In this document: piece by piece, positions 60,346 to 64,000 of the stretch
How the letters are laid out: each line of letters opens with the position of its first letter
Numbering within the stretch: the first letter of the stretch is position 1
Assembly: GCA_008011715.2 (NCBI GenBank)
Contig: CP136508.1
Span: 5,642,001 to 5,706,000 of the forward strand
DNA length: 64,000 bases
Source: [Empedobacter] haloabium
GTDB taxonomy: Bacteria > Pseudomonadota > Gammaproteobacteria > Burkholderiales > Burkholderiaceae_D
Direction: 5' to 3'
Notes under the pieces: generated by a model
Seen by the model: only the letters and a program-made list of their open reading frames with translations
Told to the model about the DNA's origin: nothing
The model's database searches: none
Translations under genes and position numbers: made by a program

Positions 60346-63300
60346 TTGAACACCCGACTGCGCAGCTGGCCCAGCCTGCTGCTGGCCAACCTGTTACTGG
60401 CGGCCGCGTACGCCGCGACCGGCCGCGCCGGCATGCAACTGGCGCTCGCGCCAGGGTTTGCGACACCGCTGTTCCTGCCTGCCGGCATTGCGCTGGCCGC
60501 CCTCGTCAGCGGCGGCGCCCGCCTGCTGCCCGGCGTTGCCCTCGGCACCGCCGTCATGAGTTTGATCACGCTGCCGCTGGTCCAGCCCGACCTGGCCCTG
60601 CCCGCCCGGCTGGGCGCCGCCGCGCTCGCGGCCGGCACCGCGTCGCTGCAGGCTTACATCGCCATGCATGCCTTCCTGCGCTGGATCGATCCCGGCATCG
60701 ACTCCGGGCGCGACGTGCTGCGCTTCCTGCTGCTGGCCCCGGTGCTTGCGCTGACGAGCAGCACCCTGTCGCTGTGCGGCCTGGCGTTGCTGGGCGTGCT
60801 GCCGGGCGGCGACCTGGGGCCGAACTGGCTGGCCTGGTGGGTCGGCGATACGCTGGGCATGCTGCTGGCGGCCCCCCTGGTCTGGATCCTGTGCGGCCGG
60901 CCGCGCCGCCTGTGGCGCCGGCGCCGCTGGCTGGTCGGCCTGCCGCTGCTGGTGCTGACCGCCATGTTCGTGACGATCTTCGTCAACGTGCGCAGCTGGG
61001 AGTGGAACCAGCAGATGCAGACGGTGCAGCTGAAGGCGCAGCAGGCCAGCGACCTGCTGCAGGCCAAGCTGTCCGAACACGAGCGCTTCCTGTTCGCCAT
61101 GTCCAGCGCCATCAATGGCCATGGGCTGGCGATGAAGGGCAAGGATTTCCAGCGCGTGGCGCAAGGCTATCTGGCACGCCATCCGGAAATGCTGTCGATG
61201 AGCTGGCTGCGCCCGGTGGCGGCGGACGAGCGCGACGCTTTCGAACGCTGGGGCCGCGAGCATGTCGATCCTGGCTTCGCCATCCGCGCGCCGGACGAGA
61301 ACGGCGTCATGCAGCCGGTCGGCGCGCGCCCCGAATACATGGTGGCCACCTTCATCGAGCCGCGCGGCAACCGCATCTACCTGGGGCTGGACATGCTGGC
61401 CGAGCCGTCGCGCGCCGCCGCCGTGCGGCGCGCCCTGCAAAGCGACGAGCCGACCGCCAGTGCGCCGCTGCAGCTGATCCGCAAGGACCTGAAGCCCGGC
61501 GTGGTGCTGCTGCAGGCCGTGCGGCCGCCGGACGGCGGCGACGCGGTCGGCATGCTCCTGATGTCGGTGCAGCTGGAGAGCTACCTGGCCAGCGTGCTGC
61601 AGCAGGTTGGCTTCCCGCACCTGGTCGCCAGCATCGACGACGTGGCCACGGGCACCCGACTGGCCATGGCCGACGATGCCGGCGCGCCCCACCCGGCCGG
61701 CACGCTGCGCCAGACCATCCACTTCGGCGGGCGCGACTACCTGCTGACCTTGACGCCGACGGCCGCCTATGTGGCCAGCCAGCGCGGCTGGCAGAGCTGG
61801 TCCGTGCTGGCGGCCGGCCTGCTGCTGACAGGTCTGCTGGGCGGCTTGCTGCTGCTGTCCAGCGGCGAGCGGGCGCAAATCCAGGCCCGCGTGGAGGAAA
61901 GCACGGCGCGCCTGCAGGAGCGCGAGGCGCGTCTCCAGGCCATCCTGGACAAGGCGGCCGACGCCATCCTGACGATCGACGGCACCGGCATGCTGGTCTC
62001 GGCCAACGGCGCGGCCGGCCGGCTGTTCGGCTACGCGCCCGAACAAATGGCCGGTCTGCCGCTGGTGCAGCTGCTGCCGGCCACGCACGGCGAGGCGCCG
62101 GCCGCCCTGCTGCGCCGCATCGCCGCCGGCGCCAGCCAGTCGTACGAGGCGACCGGCTGGCGCCGCGAAGGGGTGTCGTTCCCGCTGGCCGTTTCCGTCA
62201 GCGAGGTGGAGCTGCCGGGCGAGCACCTGTTCGTGGCGATCCTGCACGACCTGACGGAGCAGCAGCGCGCCCAGGAACGCATCTACCGCCTGGCCCACCA
62301 CGACCCGCTGACGGGCCTGGACAACCGCCTGTCGCTGAACCTGCGGCTGGACCAGCTGCTGGCGCGCACCCGGCGCGAAGGCGGCAGCGCGGCCGTGATG
62401 TTCCTCGACCTGGACCACTTCAAGAAGATCAACGACACCCACGGCCACCAGACCGGCGACCAGCTGCTGATCGCCGTGGCGGGCCGCCTGCGCGAGCTGC
62501 TGCGCGACGTCGACACCATCGCCCGCCTGGGCGGCGACGAATTCATCGTGCTGACCTCCGGCACCGTCACGCCGGACATCGTCAGCCACCTGGCCAGCCG
62601 TATCGTCGAGGTGCTGGCGCGGCCGTACCAGTTGCAGGGCCTGACGGTGCACAGCGGCGCCAGCGTGGGCGTGGCCATGTTCCCGTCCGACGGCGACGAC
62701 AGCAGCACCCTGCTGCGCCACGCCGACACGGCGATGTACGCGGCCAAGAGCTGCGGCCGCGGCAATTTCCAGTTCTTCTCGGCCGAGATGAACGCCGCCA
62801 CGCACGAGCGCCTGCTGCTGGAAAACCGCCTGTGGCAGGCGCTCGAGCAGGACGAGTTCGAGCTGTTCCTGCAGGCCCAGATCGACCTGCGCAGCGGCGC
62901 CGTGATCGGCGCCGAAGCGCTGCTGCGCTGGCACCATCCGGAGCTGGGCATGGTGGGACCGGACCGCTTCATTCCGATCGCCGAGGAGTCCGGCCTGATC
63001 CTGCCGCTGGGCGACTGGGCGCTGCGCCGCGCCGTGCAGCTGCTGGACCGCTGGCGCGGCCTGGGCCTGGGCCACCTGCGCCTGGCCGTCAACCTGTCCG
63101 CGCGCCAGTGCCACGGCACCGGCCTGCTGCCGCTGCTGGACCGCCTGCTGCGCGAGACCGGCATCGATCCGGCGTTGCTGGAGCTGGAGATCACGGAAAC
63201 GGCCGCGATGCAGGACCCGGAACGCAGCCGCGAGCTGCTGCAGCAGCTGCGCGCGCGCGGCATCAAGGTCGCCATCGACGATTTCGGCACCGGTTACTCG

Positions 63301-63582
63301 TCGCTGTCGTACCTGAAGCTGTTCGAACTGGACCGGATCAAGATCGACCGCGGCTTCGTCAAGGACATCGAGACCGACCCGGACGACGCGGCCATCGTCT
63401 CGGCCACGATCGGGCTGGCCCACGCGCTGGGGCTGGAGGTGATCGCGGAAGGCGTCGAGACGCAGGCGCAGGCCGACTTCCTGCGCGGCAAGCGCTGCGA
63501 CGAGGCGCAGGGGTATCTGTTTGCGCGGCCGGTTACCGTGGCTGAGTTCGAGATGCTGGCCAGCGCCGCCGAAACTGTGTGA
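60346..63582 (+). CDS. MASE1-CHASE-PAS-GGDEF-EAL c-di-GMP turnover protein
   Basis: A 1,078-residue membrane protein. In order: a MASE1-like region of about eight helices (residues 5-210), an extracytoplasmic CHASE-type sensor (about 220-480), a further helix (about 487-507), a PAS domain (about 530-640), GGDEF (active motif LGGDEF at residue 729, with the inhibitory I-site RDVD five residues before it) and EAL (AEALLRWHHP at residue 856, ELEITETA and IDDFGTGYSSLSYLK). Both catalytic motifs are intact, so it may make and break c-di-GMP. The start is TTG at 60346, supported by GGAG 8 bases upstream and by the first helix beginning there. It ends at palindromic repeat copy H, opposite an HD-GYP gene. 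Confidence 0.93.
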   Translation: MNTRLRSWPSLLLANLLLAAAYAATGRAGMQLALAPGFATPLFLPAGIALAALVSGGARLLPGVALGTAVMSLITLPLVQPDLALPARLGAAALAAGTASLQAYIAMHAFLRWIDPGIDSGRDVLRFLLLAPVLALTSSTLSLCGLALLGVLPGGDLGPNWLAWWVGDTLGMLLAAPLVWILCGRPRRLWRRRRWLVGLPLLVLTAMFVTIFVNVRSWEWNQQMQTVQLKAQQASDLLQAKLSEHERFLFAMSSAINGHGLAMKGKDFQRVAQGYLARHPEMLSMSWLRPVAADERDAFERWGREHVDPGFAIRAPDENGVMQPVGARPEYMVATFIEPRGNRIYLGLDMLAEPSRAAAVRRALQSDEPTASAPLQLIRKDLKPGVVLLQAVRPPDGGDAVGMLLMSVQLESYLASVLQQVGFPHLVASIDDVATGTRLAMADDAGAPHPAGTLRQTIHFGGRDYLLTLTPTAAYVASQRGWQSWSVLAAGLLLTGLLGGLLLLSSGERAQIQARVEESTARLQEREARLQAILDKAADAILTIDGTGMLVSANGAAGRLFGYAPEQMAGLPLVQLLPATHGEAPAALLRRIAAGASQSYEATGWRREGVSFPLAVSVSEVELPGEHLFVAILHDLTEQQRAQERIYRLAHHDPLTGLDNRLSLNLRLDQLLARTRREGGSAAVMFLDLDHFKKINDTHGHQTGDQLLIAVAGRLRELLRDVDTIARLGGDEFIVLTSGTVTPDIVSHLASRIVEVLARPYQLQGLTVHSGASVGVAMFPSDGDDSSTLLRHADTAMYAAKSCGRGNFQFFSAEMNAATHERLLLENRLWQALEQDEFELFLQAQIDLRSGAVIGAEALLRWHHPELGMVGPDRFIPIAEESGLILPLGDWALRRAVQLLDRWRGLGLGHLRLAVNLSARQCHGTGLLPLLDRLLRETGIDPALLELEITETAAMQDPERSRELLQQLRARGIKVAIDDFGTGYSSLSYLKLFELDRIKIDRGFVKDIETDPDDAAIVSATIGLAHALGLEVIAEGVETQAQADFLRGKRCDEAQGYLFARPVTVAEFEMLASAAETV

Positions 63583-63587
63583 TGTCT

Positions 63588-63681
63588 GGGGTCTGTCCCT
63601 GCGGGACTGACCCCGGTTTTATTCGCCGGCTCATGTGTCGCGATGAAAACCGGGGTCAGTCCCCATCCGGGGACAGACCCC
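63588..63681. repeat. Paired palindromic repeat, copy H
   Basis: First hairpin GGGGTCTGTCCC / GGGACTGACCCC (63588-63614), second GGGGTCAGTCCCC / GGGGACAGACCCC (63652-63681). The spacer starts CGGTTTT and ends AAAACCG, so it is also inverted. It lies between the convergent ends of the GGDEF-EAL and HD-GYP genes. Confidence 0.92.
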
Positions 63682-63686
63682 AACCC

Positions 63687-64000
63687 TCAAGCGCTGACGA
63701 TGTCCTCCAGCGCGGCCACCACCTCCGGATCGAACTGCGTGCCGCTGCGCTCGCGGATGTACTGCAGCGCCGCCGCCTGCGGCCATGCTTCGTTGTAGGT
63801 CCGCTCGTGCATCAGCGAATCGTACACGTCCACCACCGCGACGATGCGGGCGGACAGCGGAATGGCGTTGCCGCGCAGGCCGTTCGGATAGCCGCTGCCG
63901 TCGAAATGCTCGTGGTGCGCGCCGGCGATCTCGGCGCCGTAGGTCAGGTAGCTGACGCCGTCGACCATGCCGGCCGCCCGCTCCAGCACCTTCTGCCCGA
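63687..64000 (-). CDS. HD-GYP domain protein, C-terminal part
   Basis: The last 104 or so residues of an HD-GYP phosphodiesterase; the rest lies beyond the window. The signature HHEHFDGSGYPNGLRGNAIP, then ARIVAVVDVYDSLMHERTYN, and the end SGTQFDPEVVAALEDIV are those of c-di-GMP degrading HD-GYP domains, often found on response regulators. It faces the GGDEF-EAL gene across a palindromic repeat. The frame is open through base 64000. Confidence 0.92.
   Translation of the reverse strand, partial: GQKVLERAAGMVDGVSYLTYGAEIAGAHHEHFDGSGYPNGLRGNAIPLSARIVAVVDVYDSLMHERTYNEAWPQAAALQYIRERSGTQFDPEVVAALEDIVSA

Overview
The window looks like chromosome of a high-GC betaproteobacterium of the family Oxalobacteraceae (Massilia, Pseudoduganella or Duganella type). 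The reasons are the tRNA-Tyr/Gly/Thr - tuf - tRNA-Trp - secE - nusG - rplKAJL - rpoBC block in its ancestral order, the sequence of the RpoB and RpoC proteins, a cyclic beta-glucan synthase, a PEP-CTERM-like mini protein, several secreted metallopeptidases, and a family of short palindromic repeats. The assignment is by recognition only; no search was run.

Layout. 1-3.3 kb: end of a TonB-dependent receptor, a MocR-type regulator and a divergent flavin-binding PNPOx-like protein. 3.3-16.6 kb: one minus-strand run of ten closely packed genes, namely two tandem TldD/PmbA pairs (both TldD copies carry Tat signals), a DUF4159 protein, a MoxR AAA+ ATPase, a DUF58 protein, a BatA-like membrane protein, a DUF4175 protein and a further membrane protein. 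16.8-22.3 kb: a secreted methyltransferase-fold protein, a 32-residue candidate membrane peptide, a serine hydrolase plus M1 peptidase pair, and a Gdt1-type manganese exporter behind a yybP-ykoY riboswitch. 22.4-31.0 kb: a 2,869-residue cyclic beta-1,2-glucan synthase. 31-45.8 kb: mixed genes, including a cysteine desulfurase fused to a rhodanese domain with a divergent Lrp regulator, an HPP-CBS membrane protein, DUF885 and M16 peptidases, an orphan histidine kinase, a winged-helix/nucleotidyltransferase-like protein, two GFA proteins, and a two-gene radical SAM cassette. 45.9-60.1 kb: the information-processing block on the minus strand. 60.3-64 kb: a MASE1-CHASE-PAS-GGDEF-EAL protein facing the end of an HD-GYP protein, which together suggest a c-di-GMP locus.

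A dispersed family of palindromes (arms like GGGGTCTGTCCC and GGGACTGACCCC, often as two inverted hairpins about 35-45 bases apart) sits at gene ends throughout. Copies form the 3' end and stop codon of the radical SAM gene, lie inside the rpoB-rpoC spacer, act as a likely terminator after rplA, and mark the junction between the two TldD/PmbA pairs. A related perfect hairpin is read into the C-terminus of the MocR gene.

The best candidates for undescribed biology are (1) the radical SAM enzyme translationally coupled to an unrecognised 129-residue protein behind an FNR-type box, and (2) the Tat-linked double TldD/PmbA system joined to the MoxR/DUF58/BatA/DUF4175/DUF4159 module.
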